Shown here piece after piece: positions 53,274 to 61,265 of a DNA stretch of 64,000 bases. Position 1 is the stretch's first letter; every line of letters starts with the position of its first letter. This DNA is from Sedimenticola_A sp040506425. Its GTDB lineage: Bacteria > Pseudomonadota > Gammaproteobacteria > Chromatiales > Chromatiaceae. The translations under genes and the position numbers were made by a program. The stretch covers positions 3,534,001 through 3,598,000 of the forward strand of contig OZ245051.1 in NCBI GenBank assembly GCA_965224515.1. Reading direction: 5' to 3'. Below the pieces are notes generated by a model. It was not told where the DNA came from, ran no database searches, and worked only from the letters and a program-made list of their open reading frames with translations.

Positions 53274-54059
53274 CTATCCATCCTCGTTTATCGTTTCTAA
53301 CTGGGTCGACTCGGATTTGGAAATGGGGGTCAAGCAGATATGATCGGCGGATTCCTTCGGGAACTGCACGTTACGGGGAACGAGCGGTGCACGCAGCTCA
53401 CCGCTCATAATGTCTTCTGGTACAACACCCATGCATTTAACCGCCTGAACCGCCTTGCCGGTTCCTTTACGGACAGCCTCCCGGTCGATCCCAAGAAACC
53501 GATAATCTTGTGGCAGCGCAAAAGCTCCGCGGATCTTGCGAGTACACAGTTTGAGGAACCCATCCGAGGTTTCCCGATCGAATAAACCAATATGTGTGCC
53601 AGTCAGTACGGTGCGCACCAGCGCATCATAATCCGCGATCAGTCGGGCGCCCCGATAGGCGTAAGGATTGGCAAATCTGAGCGGTACGCGATAGGGCCGT
53701 GACGATTCTGCGACGACGACGTCCATGGATGTCATTTGATCGAGTGCCGTATCAACTTCCGTCTGCCGTTTTTTGATAAGTTGCCGGGTACGATCCAATG
53801 TTTCATGAACCTTGATAAGCCACCAGTCCGCATAGGGGTCGTCGTTTCTCGCGGCCTGCCAGATTACGCGCAACTGATTGGCAAAACCCACCAATCCAGT
53901 AATCGCCGGTTTCTCCGGTGTGCCGTTACGACCACGAACGAGTTGCTGCGCCTGCCTTGTCTGGATAGTCAACCACACTTGGCCACGGAGAACGCCGGGC
54001 CCACTTTGATCTTCAGCCGAGGTGGAGGCCTGGGTAGAATCAAATTGCTCTGGAATCAT
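53274..54059 (-). CDS. Integrating conjugative element protein, PFL_4669 family (TIGR03761)
   Basis: 261 aa. RGQVWLTIQTRQAQQLVRGR near 25 and ITGLVGFANQLRVIWQAARN near 50, then YAYRGARLIADYDALVRTVL near 135, agree with TIGR03761. Found in all PFGI-1-class elements between the replication genes and radC-type genes; function unknown, probably DNA processing. It lies 238 bp after the STY4528 gene with a DnaA-box-like site and a 21-bp palindrome between. Confidence 0.85.
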   Translation of the reverse strand: MIPEQFDSTQASTSAEDQSGPGVLRGQVWLTIQTRQAQQLVRGRNGTPEKPAITGLVGFANQLRVIWQAARNDDPYADWWLIKVHETLDRTRQLIKKRQTEVDTALDQMTSMDVVVAESSRPYRVPLRFANPYAYRGARLIADYDALVRTVLTGTHIGLFDRETSDGFLKLCTRKIRGAFALPQDYRFLGIDREAVRKGTGKAVQAVKCMGVVPEDIMSGELRAPLVPRNVQFPKESADHICLTPISKSESTQLETINEDG

Positions 54060-54172
54060 TGGATTTGCTATTGATCTATTTTCAGTAAGAGGCTCCTATC
54101 TCTCCATGAAATGGATAGACCAGCAAGATTAAATTCAATCCTGTTCCGTTGAGCTTTTTATGCCGGTGCGCC

Positions 54173-54181
54173 TGTGGATAA
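54173..54181 (+). promoter_or_regulatory. DnaA-box-like site
   Basis: TGTGGATAA, the exact complement of the consensus TTATCCACA, lies in the gap between STY4528 and TIGR03761. A single 9-mer can occur by chance, but its position beside the replication gene and an iteron-like repeat makes an origin role plausible. Confidence 0.4.
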
Positions 54182-54235
54182 CATGGCAATAAGGTAGTTC
54201 TACAATGCCACTCTTTGGGATGGAACAAAGAGGGT

Positions 54236-54249
54236 GGGTGCAAATTTTG
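54236..54249. repeat. Iteron-like copy outside the STY4528 gene
   Basis: GGGTGCAAATTTTG, identical to 54823-54836 inside the STY4528 gene. See the repeat cluster at 54806-54866. Confidence 0.45.
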
Positions 54250-54269
54250 AAGTATCGATAGAGGGATTG

Positions 54270-54290
54270 AGTGCTGACAGTGTCAGCACT
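54270..54290. repeat. 21-bp perfect palindrome just after STY4528
   Basis: AGTGCTGACA and its complement TGTCAGCACT flank a central G. It lies 6 bp beyond the STY4528 stop (54297). It could be a transcript hairpin or the site of a dimeric DNA-binding protein. Confidence 0.55.
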
Positions 54291-54296
54291 CGGGGG

Positions 54297-55574
54297 TCAC
54301 GATGACTTGTCGGTGCCATTCTCTTGGGTAAGACGAGTTGGCATACCGAGTGACTTCCGCATCTCAGCAAGCGGGCCTTCGCCAGCTACGATCCGATCAC
54401 GCATTTCCTGGGCATTGGGATTGGGTGTCTGCACCGACCGTTCCGCCCGTTTCCGGCGAGCCTTTTCCCGAGCGCTGCGCTCCTCATGTACCTTGATTCC
54501 GAGATTTTCCCTAAACTCTCCATTTTTCATGGCCTTACATAGAGAAAACAGAAAGCTCATCTCATCATAGAGCGGTGCCATGCCTTTTTCTTCCGAGCGG
54601 AAACGCCCTTCCAGCTCGTCGAGAATTGGTTGGCGCAAGTCAGCGGAGACGGTAGCGAGATAACGATCCGCCAATTCCCGTTGATTTTCACCCAACCGTT
54701 TCGGGTAGATCAGCGGGGCATTATTCTCCCCGGTAACCACGAAATTTTTTCGGTCTGTGCTTTCGGTAGTAGTAGTTTTATTTAAATTACTACTACTACA
54801 ACTACCCGCCTTTAAATTTTGAGGGTGCAAATTTTGCACCTTCGTATCCACCGCCTTTAAATTTTGGCCTTGGTGATCCGGACTGTTTTGTCTGTCATTA
54901 TGACTGCGGAGACCTGCCATAACCTTTGCACTGAAGGCGAAGAAACGGCGTGGTGTCCCCTTCTCCGCCAACTCGGTGGCTGCAATTCTTCGGTCCAATA
55001 CGGATTCGTCGGCACAAACATCCACCCCTGCATCAATATCCTCATCGATTGTATCCAGGACACCTCGAGCCACGGTGCGAACCCGCGCGTGGCGATGTTC
55101 CAATGATTCGCGCAGGAATTTCATGTGGCTAACATCTAGATGCAACGCATCGACCAGGGGAAGTGGCTCGTCGTGCAGAGCGAATACGTTGCCCCTAAAA
55201 CGACCATTGCGCTCACGTATCCGCCCACACAGCGTTAGCCACCGCGTGATACGCAAAATCGCAATAGCCCGGGCGATCGTGGCCGTGGATGATACATTCG
55301 CCGTCTTCGCAATATATTCGTAACTGGGGAAGGCAGTAGTGCTTCCGGTTTCTTTAGCCTTTAGCATAATGCTCATCCAAACCAGCTTATCCACCGGTTC
55401 GAGTACTGGATCCTGCACCACCAGCGTAGGGAATGACGCATGCCGGTTCCCAAGGAACAACATTGTGTCGACACGCGACTTGTCGCTGTCCCCCTTGCTT
55501 CGTTCGATGGTCGCTTCAATCAGCGCATCGAGCGCAAGCGTTTCGGGACGGATCTCCCTTGCCGAATCATCCAT
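54297..55574 (-). CDS. STY4528 family pathogenicity-island replication protein
   Basis: 425-aa probable replication initiator of the excised element. The N-terminal winged-HTH region (about 80-150: KLVWMSIMLKAKETGSTTAF then YEYIAKTANVSSTATIARAI) is typical of STY4528. A low-complexity, repeat-rich linker (about 235-265, repeated QNLKA and runs of S and T) precedes a basic helical C-terminus. ATG 55574 overlaps the DUF2857 stop by 8 nt. The DNA behind the linker carries iteron-like repeats, as in initiator genes that contain their own origin, such as lambda O. Confidence 0.85.
   Translation of the reverse strand: MDDSAREIRPETLALDALIEATIERSKGDSDKSRVDTMLFLGNRHASFPTLVVQDPVLEPVDKLVWMSIMLKAKETGSTTAFPSYEYIAKTANVSSTATIARAIAILRITRWLTLCGRIRERNGRFRGNVFALHDEPLPLVDALHLDVSHMKFLRESLEHRHARVRTVARGVLDTIDEDIDAGVDVCADESVLDRRIAATELAEKGTPRRFFAFSAKVMAGLRSHNDRQNSPDHQGQNLKAVDTKVQNLHPQNLKAGSCSSSNLNKTTTTESTDRKNFVVTGENNAPLIYPKRLGENQRELADRYLATVSADLRQPILDELEGRFRSEEKGMAPLYDEMSFLFSLCKAMKNGEFRENLGIKVHEERSAREKARRKRAERSVQTPNPNAQEMRDRIVAGEGPLAEMRKSLGMPTRLTQENGTDKSS
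54766..54866. repeat. AT-rich iteron-like repeat cluster inside the STY4528 gene
   Basis: CCGCCTTTAAATTTTG occurs exactly at 54806-54821 and 54851-54866; the related GGGTGCAAATTTTG lies between (54823-54836). The TTTAAATTTTG cores start 15 and 30 bp apart. Next to them GTAGTAGTAG (54766-54775) and CTACTACTAC (54790-54799) form a perfect 10-bp inverted repeat around an AT-rich loop. This is the look of an iteron origin. Confidence 0.5.
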
Positions 55575-56175
55575 CGGTGCCTTCTTGCCCGACGGGTTTT
55601 GATCCTTGTACACCACTCAGATCACCATACTGGGACCAGCGCTGTGTCAGGTTCCAAATGGTTCGCATCGAAACACCGGTCTCGGTGTGGAGTTCGAGGT
55701 ATTCGGCGGCAGGCAGTAGGTCATTCTCTTCACCGTCTACACGTCTGTCCCACGCATACCATAGCCGATGCGTAGTTTCCTCATCGGCTTCCGGGGGACG
55801 CCCGATTGACGGATCTACGGAAAGCGTCCGGCGCAGGCGACTATACTCCTTGGCCCCCAGGCCAAAGAGTGTTTGCATCATTTCCAATGGTGCGTCTGCA
55901 GCAATCAACGCCTGTTCTGTCTCTTCTGTCTCACGCTGCTGCCGAAGATGATCCATCATGGGCCAATAGACTTCACGATTGAGCGCAATGTTCAGGCAAT
56001 GTGCCCGTAAGGACTCCACACGGTAGAGGTCAGCGAGCGTCATCTCCCGCAGGGCTTGGATTTCGTGCGGACCGAAGTTCATATTGCGCAACGCAATCTG
56101 ATCCCCTTCCGCCAGGCAACGCAGTGCATACATCAGGATGGCGGTGACCAGATCAGATTCTTTTGTGCCCTGCAT
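55567..56175 (-). CDS. DUF2857 family ICE protein (STY4526-like)
   Basis: 202 aa. AILMYALRCLAEGDQIAL then LREMTLADLYRVESLRA near 45 match DUF2857. The C-terminus YLELHTETGVSMRTIWNLTQ, with a possible HTH, is just before the end. It sits between ParB (3-nt gap) and STY4528 (8-nt overlap), a fixed order in this ICE class. Probable DNA-binding accessory in replication or transfer control; function not known. Confidence 0.85.
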   Translation of the reverse strand: MQGTKESDLVTAILMYALRCLAEGDQIALRNMNFGPHEIQALREMTLADLYRVESLRAHCLNIALNREVYWPMMDHLRQQRETEETEQALIAADAPLEMMQTLFGLGAKEYSRLRRTLSVDPSIGRPPEADEETTHRLWYAWDRRVDGEENDLLPAAEYLELHTETGVSMRTIWNLTQRWSQYGDLSGVQGSKPVGQEGTDG

Positions 56176-56178
56176 CCC

Positions 56179-57711
56179 CTACCCCCAGAGCCGGATTCCG
56201 GATGATTCGGCCAGATGGTGTATCTGACGATAAGTACTCATCAGATTGAGTAAATCGTTCCAGTCCTGTTCACCGAGCTGGCGCCAGAGCCGATAACCGG
56301 TGTGCCCAGGATCGAGTGTCCAGACGCTGTTGAACAACAGACCTGCATCCTGCTGCTCAAGCGCCTGACGGAGGACCGATCCCCCCGGCAACGTGGCGAC
56401 AATCGCTTCGACGGGGGCAACGGTCATTTCCGCGCAAGCAGCCAGTTGCCACCAGATCATAGAGACCTGACTCAGGCTGTCATCATCGAGCTGATCGGCC
56501 AGGGCCGGATCGGGCACATCGCGTAGAACGAACCCCAGTCCCCGACCGGAAATGGGTTCAACGAGGTCACTGATGCCATTGCGCTGCGCAAGACGTGCCG
56601 CCAATGTCCATGCCCGGGCGCGCAGTGATTTGATATCCCCAGGAGCTGACTGCCCGTCATCGAGGAGTTTCTTTATAGAAGGGTCTGGTTCAGGGGCCGA
56701 GAGAATGTCCGGCTGTTCTTCTTGTTTCTCGACTGGCAACGCTGTTTTTATGTCGAGGCTATCGGGCTCACTAGAGTTCGACTCGTTGCTCACAGGCTTC
56801 GGATTCTGTTCCGAATCAGCAAGCCAATCCTTTTCGTCGTCTTCGGATTCCTCGAAATTGTCGTCATCATATTCTGGAATGGACAGCTCGCGTCCTTCAA
56901 TCTGGGCATCGAGCTCCATACGAATGGTGTGAACACTGATATCGGCCTGCTCAGCAATCTCAGTTTCGATAGCTGAGCGTAAGAGATCCGTATCCCAATT
57001 AGTATCATCGTAACGCTGGCATAACGTTGCGAATACCTGGTTGAATTCTTCCTCTTCACCGAATCCCCGTTGCTCCCAGATTCTGCGTGCCGCTCGATCC
57101 AGGGCGCGTATCTTTTGCACCTGTGGCCGGCCAAGTCCCGCATTCAATGCCTGAGGGATAAGTGGCAACAACACCTCAACGGCATACCCCATTCTTGAGA
57201 TCAACGTATCGCTCACCGAGTAGCCGCCCTCCCTGAGGACAGCCTGGAGTCGCCTTTGGGATAACGGACCGATATCCAGTTCCTCTTCAAGGAGTCGCTT
57301 GATATCGAAGATTGCCAACGCCTTGTCGATGAAGGTCAGGCCACCGCGAAGGTCGTTTTCACGAAGATGCGCCAAGAGCACATCAGATTCCCGGTTCCAG
57401 GGCTTGAACAAACACTGGACACGAGAGAACCGGTCATCACAAGTTTCTTCGTACAGATCCTTTAGTACGAGTAGACGGGTATTGCCGCCAGAATGAACGA
57501 TATAGTCACTGCTGCCCGGACGCTGGGTAATTACCAGGGGTTGATCAATACCGCTGGCCCGTACTGAAGCTTTGATTCGGTCGTATTCGGGATTCTCGCT
57601 ATGACGTGGGTTGCGCTCATAGGGCTTGATGCAGCATACATCCAGTACCACTGCTCCAACCTCATTGACGGCACTATGTGTTTGCCCTGCACTGGATTCA
57701 TGGGTGGCCAT
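56179..57711 (-). CDS. parB: ParB family protein, PFGI-1 class ICE
   Basis: 510 aa. ParB/Srx nuclease-like domain at about 20-120 (IKPYERNPRHSENPEYDRIK, VHSGGNTRLLVLKDL), then a helical DNA-binding region (about 125-190, PLSQRRLQAVLREGGYSVSD), a long acidic linker (about 275-330) and a C-terminal domain. This architecture is that of the PFGI-1 ParB family (TIGR03764). Usually ParA and DnaB genes accompany it; here FlhC and FlhD precede it and neither is in the window. Overlaps flhC by 14 nt. Confidence 0.88.
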   Translation of the reverse strand: MATHESSAGQTHSAVNEVGAVVLDVCCIKPYERNPRHSENPEYDRIKASVRASGIDQPLVITQRPGSSDYIVHSGGNTRLLVLKDLYEETCDDRFSRVQCLFKPWNRESDVLLAHLRENDLRGGLTFIDKALAIFDIKRLLEEELDIGPLSQRRLQAVLREGGYSVSDTLISRMGYAVEVLLPLIPQALNAGLGRPQVQKIRALDRAARRIWEQRGFGEEEEFNQVFATLCQRYDDTNWDTDLLRSAIETEIAEQADISVHTIRMELDAQIEGRELSIPEYDDDNFEESEDDEKDWLADSEQNPKPVSNESNSSEPDSLDIKTALPVEKQEEQPDILSAPEPDPSIKKLLDDGQSAPGDIKSLRARAWTLAARLAQRNGISDLVEPISGRGLGFVLRDVPDPALADQLDDDSLSQVSMIWWQLAACAEMTVAPVEAIVATLPGGSVLRQALEQQDAGLLFNSVWTLDPGHTGYRLWRQLGEQDWNDLLNLMSTYRQIHHLAESSGIRLWG

Positions 57712-58378
57712 TTGGAGTACCGTAGGTTAGACGTTTTCGGCTTCGCTTCTGCTTTGTATAGCATCCTGAACAGACTGCTTTACGCCTGCCAGCAGTATGA
57801 TATTCGATGGCCGTACCGCAACTGCGGCAACGATGGTTGAAGTATTCTGTGCAGGCTGGACAGATCGATCCGTCGTTGCCTAATGGACCGATATATGACA
57901 TGCCGCAGTGATCACAGGTTTGTTCATACCACTCATTTATGTTGACCAGGCGAGGTACAAAGAAAGCGCGTGTCAGGGTCAGAAGGGGCGCGTCTACGAT
58001 CGCCATATAGGCTTCATAGACATGGATCAGTACATTGGCTGCGCTACGCTCTATTTTTTCCAAATGCTGGAACAGGTGCCACACTACGTTCGCGTGCAAC
58101 ATACGTCGATTGTTTTTCAAGTACCAGGTATCCGTGAACGGCACCTGTCCGGGTGGTGATGGCATTCCGGTAAGCAGGGGATACAGCCCGCTAACGACCT
58201 TCTTCGTCAGGCCGGTCAGCTGGCATACCAGTGCGGCCCGGGCACCCAGCTGAACCAAATGAACGGCGTCAAGAGTACTTTGTGCTTGATTTACAGCTTC
58301 AATGTCACCAAGAACTCTTGCATCTCTCTCCTGCCCGGCTACGAGAGCAAGCAACTGGTCGGGATCACCAACACTCAT
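57698..58378 (-). CDS. flhC: FlhC-family transcriptional activator
   Basis: 226 aa. Helical N-terminal region (NQAQSTLDAVHLVQLGARAA), then a C-terminal zinc-binding part with the paired cysteines CDHCG, CPACT, CRSCG and CSGCY (about 160-210), a fuller set than the four cysteines of E. coli FlhC. With FlhD it forms a DNA-binding activator; ICEs use such pairs (SetCD in SXT) to switch on transfer and excision genes. It follows flhD by 20 nt and overlaps parB. Confidence 0.85.
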   Translation of the reverse strand: MSVGDPDQLLALVAGQERDARVLGDIEAVNQAQSTLDAVHLVQLGARAALVCQLTGLTKKVVSGLYPLLTGMPSPPGQVPFTDTWYLKNNRRMLHANVVWHLFQHLEKIERSAANVLIHVYEAYMAIVDAPLLTLTRAFFVPRLVNINEWYEQTCDHCGMSYIGPLGNDGSICPACTEYFNHRCRSCGTAIEYHTAGRRKAVCSGCYTKQKRSRKRLTYGTPNGHP

Positions 58379-58398
58379 CTGAGGGAACCCAGATTCAA

Positions 58399-58692
58399 TC
58401 AGGAGAGTACGGCCAGACTGGCGGCTTGGAGTACCGCCTCAACCTCTTCGGGGTTTTCCTCAATCAGCGCCTTGAAAAGCCGATACCACCACACTGCATC
58501 ACCACGTGCCGCCAATAATGGCACCTTAACCTGTGCGATTTTCGTCAGATACTCGCTGGGTGCTTGTGCCAGAAGGCCAGCAAGTTCCGGTGACATTCCC
58601 AGCAAGGGTGCTGCAACATCGGGATCTTCGCGTGCGATGTCACGCACATGAATCAAATATTGTAGGTTGACGCTGGAAAAATCGATTTTCAT
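58399..58692 (-). CDS. flhD: FlhD-family transcriptional activator
   Basis: 97 aa. NLQYLIHVRDIAREDPDVAA then GMSPELAGLLAQAPSEYLTK resemble FlhD's helical dimer and HTH region. ATG 58692 (MKIDFSSVN) has GGAGAGAAAGTG before it; the frame extends to 58728. It is the first gene of the flhDC-parB-DUF2857-STY4528 operon. The 301-bp divergent region with tetR carries two TetR-like palindromes. Confidence 0.82.
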   Translation of the reverse strand: MKIDFSSVNLQYLIHVRDIAREDPDVAAPLLGMSPELAGLLAQAPSEYLTKIAQVKVPLLAARGDAVWWYRLFKALIEENPEEVEAVLQAASLAVLS

Positions 58693-58827
58693 CACTTTCT
58701 CTCCTTGTTGAACTTCTTCCCTGCTCATGTTAGGTGCCTAAACGGAAATGAATTAGCCCGAAAGCACGCCGCTGTGAATGCGCTTTCCTGCTTGATTCCT
58801 ACCAACTTTGGAGATATGACCTACACT

Positions 58828-58913
58828 AGTGAACATCGTTCAGTAATTTCCCTTACAAATCATCAGTTTTTGAGAAACATGCACGGTTTATTGATAACTG
58901 AACATTGTTCAGT
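58828..58913. promoter_or_regulatory. Two TetR-like operators between flhD and tetR
   Basis: ACTGAACA-T-TGTTCAGT (58897-58913) is a perfect 17-bp palindrome. A second, imperfect copy lies at 58828-58844 (AGTGAACA-T-CGTTCAGT). Both match the form of TetR-family sites and lie 69 bp apart in the divergent promoter region, so the encoded TetR regulator is the natural binder, repressing flhDC and itself. Confidence 0.65.
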
Positions 58914-58993
58914 TAGACTTAGACCTAAGAACTTAGCATCATCCGAATGGTCTGCAGCCCTATCGGAAGCCGCCCTACCCGGAGGATCGAGTA

Positions 58994-59605
58994 ATGGCCC
59001 GACGTGGCGAACATAGCCGTGAGGAGATCCGTGATATGGCCATGGAGGCTGCCGAACAAATCATTGTGGAACAGGGCCATGACGGGCTAACCGCGCGCAA
59101 AGTCGCAAGTGAAATCGGCTACACCGTGGGCACGCTATACCTGAACTTCGAGAACCTCGATGATCTGATCATGCATGTCAACGCACGCACCTTGGATCGG
59201 CTCTACCAGGTCATGACTAGCGGTGAAATACAAAACCTGACAGACGAAGAGCGTCTAATCCGGCTCGGTCAGATATACATTCACTTTGCTTATGGTGATC
59301 CACACCTCTGGGCGCTCATATTTGAGCACCGTCTCCCGGAGGGTCGGCCCACTCCAGAATGGTACGTCGAAAAAATCATGCAGATTTTCGCTGTCGTCGA
59401 AGAGACGCTTATACCGTTTGCGCCCAACCAAAAAGAAAATGAGATTTCGCAAGCGGCCCGCACCCTATGGGCTGGCGTACATGGGATCTGCATATTGGGT
59501 GTCACTCAAAAACTTGGTGATGTAGGTGAGGAATCAGTTCAGAGTCTGGCGAGATCGCTGATAGTGAACTATCTCAGTGGCTTCACAAATACCGGAAGAG
59601 CTTGA
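58994..59605 (+). CDS. TetR/AcrR-family transcriptional regulator
   Basis: 203 aa. N-terminal HTH at about 12-55 (ARKVASEIGYTVGTLYLNFE) followed by a ligand-binding helical domain of usual TetR length. GGAGGATCGAG is placed before ATG 58994. It is divergent from flhDC with two palindromic sites between. The inferred job is to repress flhDC, and thus transfer and excision, until a ligand binds. The ligand is unknown. Confidence 0.88.
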   Translation: MARRGEHSREEIRDMAMEAAEQIIVEQGHDGLTARKVASEIGYTVGTLYLNFENLDDLIMHVNARTLDRLYQVMTSGEIQNLTDEERLIRLGQIYIHFAYGDPHLWALIFEHRLPEGRPTPEWYVEKIMQIFAVVEETLIPFAPNQKENEISQAARTLWAGVHGICILGVTQKLGDVGEESVQSLARSLIVNYLSGFTNTGRA

Positions 59606-59796
59606 TGAACTGGTTTCTGTGGGACCAAACCTGCTTGCGCTTAACCGACGGAAAGAGGATCAATCAAGCTGGAAACATCGACTCTCGGGGCAGGCTTTCG
59701 AGCCTGACTTCGAGCAAGGCCTGCTCCAAGATAGCTTGGACCATACTGGCGAATGCCGGACCATGCGGGACCATGCAAGCAGGAGCGATCGAAATA

Positions 59797-59988
59797 ATGA
59801 AATGGGTTAAATTACACAAGTACTGTAACATTTCCGGAGATACTGCAAATGCAGTGCACGCAAGACGTAAGAAGGGAATCTGGCTGGACGGCATCCACTG
59901 CCAGGTCCGAAACAATAATCTCTGGATCAACACAGAGGCGGTGGAAAAATGGGTAGAGAACGGTCTGTTAAGCTCGCGAAGGGCGTAA
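59797..59988 (+). CDS. xis: Excisionase-like protein
   Basis: 63 aa. MKWVKLHKYCNISGDTANAV then RKKGIWLDGIHCQV and INTEAVEKWVENG show the short MerR-like winged HTH of excisionase proteins. ATG 59797 is used, with AGGAG about 11 nt upstream; the frame is open to 59602 through sequence that does not look coding. It overlaps int by 40 nt, a typical xis-int arrangement. It would bind att-flanking DNA and direct Int to excision. Confidence 0.72.
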   Translation: MKWVKLHKYCNISGDTANAVHARRKKGIWLDGIHCQVRNNNLWINTEAVEKWVENGLLSSRRA

Positions 59989-61154
59989 GAATCAGGGACT
60001 ATGCAAGCGGTGTACGATCTATAGAAATCCAATTCCAATATCGTGGAGTGCAATGCAAAGAAACCCTCTCCAGCCTCGATCCAGACAAGAAGGGTGATCA
60101 GCGCTACGCCATCAATCTAAAGGCGGAAGTTGAGAACGCCATTGAGCGCCAGACATTCCGCTATGATGAATACTTTCCCGATTCGAAGCGAGCCCGTATT
60201 TTTGGTCACGCTGTTTCCAATATCACGATTAAGCAGTTGCTTGAAAACTGGTTGAAAGATATCGAGCGAACACACCCTCATAGCACATACCGTTGTTATA
60301 ACAAGAGCTGCCAGGCCCATCTGATTCCAGAGTTTGGGGACTATCGTGCCCGTGATCTAAGTCCCCAGGCGATTCGCGAATGGATTCGGAACCGCACGGC
60401 TACCTTAAAGAGTATCCGCAATGACCTCACACCCCTTCGCGCCATTCTCGATCAGGCCTTGAACGATGACATCATCGACAGGAACCCGATCGACAAGATC
60501 AAAGTCAGCAAGTTGGTCAGTCGCAAGCAGGCAAAAACCGACTATGTGGTCGACCCGTTTACCGATGACGAAATAAAGGCTGTGCTGGCTGTTGCCAAGG
60601 AATACGACCCACGTATTCGGAACCTGCTGCAATTCGCATTTTATACCGGATTGCGTACATCTGAACTATTTGGTCTCAAATGGGGTGATATCGATTGGCG
60701 CAATGGTACCGCCCGTGTTCAGCGTGCCGTTGTCGAACGAAAACTCAAAGAAACGAAAACGAAGGCCGGCACTCGAGACGTCATTCTTCTTCCGACCGCT
60801 CTGGATGCTTTGCAAGATCAAAAACAATACAGCTTTGTAGGAGGCGATTTTGTATTCGTTCGCCTTAGGCAGCGTGGGCCACTCATCGACTATGAGCACC
60901 TGGAACGGCCGTGGAAACACATCATTAAACGCGCCAAGGTACGTTATCGTAATCCGTATCAGACCCGGCACACCTACGCCAGCCAGCTCCTCTCAGGCGG
61001 TGAAAACCCGCTGTTCGTCGCGCAGCAGATGGGCCACAAAACAACCGAGATGATCATGCGCCACTATGGCCGGTGGGTAGAACAGGCAGAAGAAAAACAC
61101 CAGCATGTTTTTGTGTCGGAATTTGGCCAATCTGACGAATCAACCAATTTGTAG
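59949..61154 (+). CDS. int: Tyrosine-type site-specific integrase
   Basis: 401 aa. N-terminal arm-type DNA-binding region (about 1-70), SAM-like core-binding domain (about 90-185), and catalytic domain with Arg in TGLRTSEL (236), YQTRHTYAS (Arg 340, His 341), GHKTTEMIMRHYGR (His 363, Tyr 373). It would catalyse integration and excision of the ICE. It faces the right end, so an attachment site is expected within a few hundred bp beyond 61154, but no tRNA gene or left-end copy is seen in the window. Confidence 0.9.
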   Translation: MGRERSVKLAKGVRIRDYASGVRSIEIQFQYRGVQCKETLSSLDPDKKGDQRYAINLKAEVENAIERQTFRYDEYFPDSKRARIFGHAVSNITIKQLLENWLKDIERTHPHSTYRCYNKSCQAHLIPEFGDYRARDLSPQAIREWIRNRTATLKSIRNDLTPLRAILDQALNDDIIDRNPIDKIKVSKLVSRKQAKTDYVVDPFTDDEIKAVLAVAKEYDPRIRNLLQFAFYTGLRTSELFGLKWGDIDWRNGTARVQRAVVERKLKETKTKAGTRDVILLPTALDALQDQKQYSFVGGDFVFVRLRQRGPLIDYEHLERPWKHIIKRAKVRYRNPYQTRHTYASQLLSGGENPLFVAQQMGHKTTEMIMRHYGRWVEQAEEKHQHVFVSEFGQSDESTNL

Positions 61155-61265
61155 GGCAGCCATCGCCTACACCAGACCTTACCCATACACTGAAAATCCC
61201 ACTTACGCGGGGTTCCTTATCGGGGGGCAACAACAAACGGACATTAGAGCAACGCATCAATTGCT

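Noticed and set aside
59602..59796. N-terminal extension of the excisionase frame
   Set aside because: The extension does not look coding and would leave the ribosome site AGGAG inside the gene; ATG 59797 fits an excisionase.
61155..61265. Attachment site beside int
   Set aside because: No tRNA end or direct repeat of useful length with 1167-1260 or the right edge was found.
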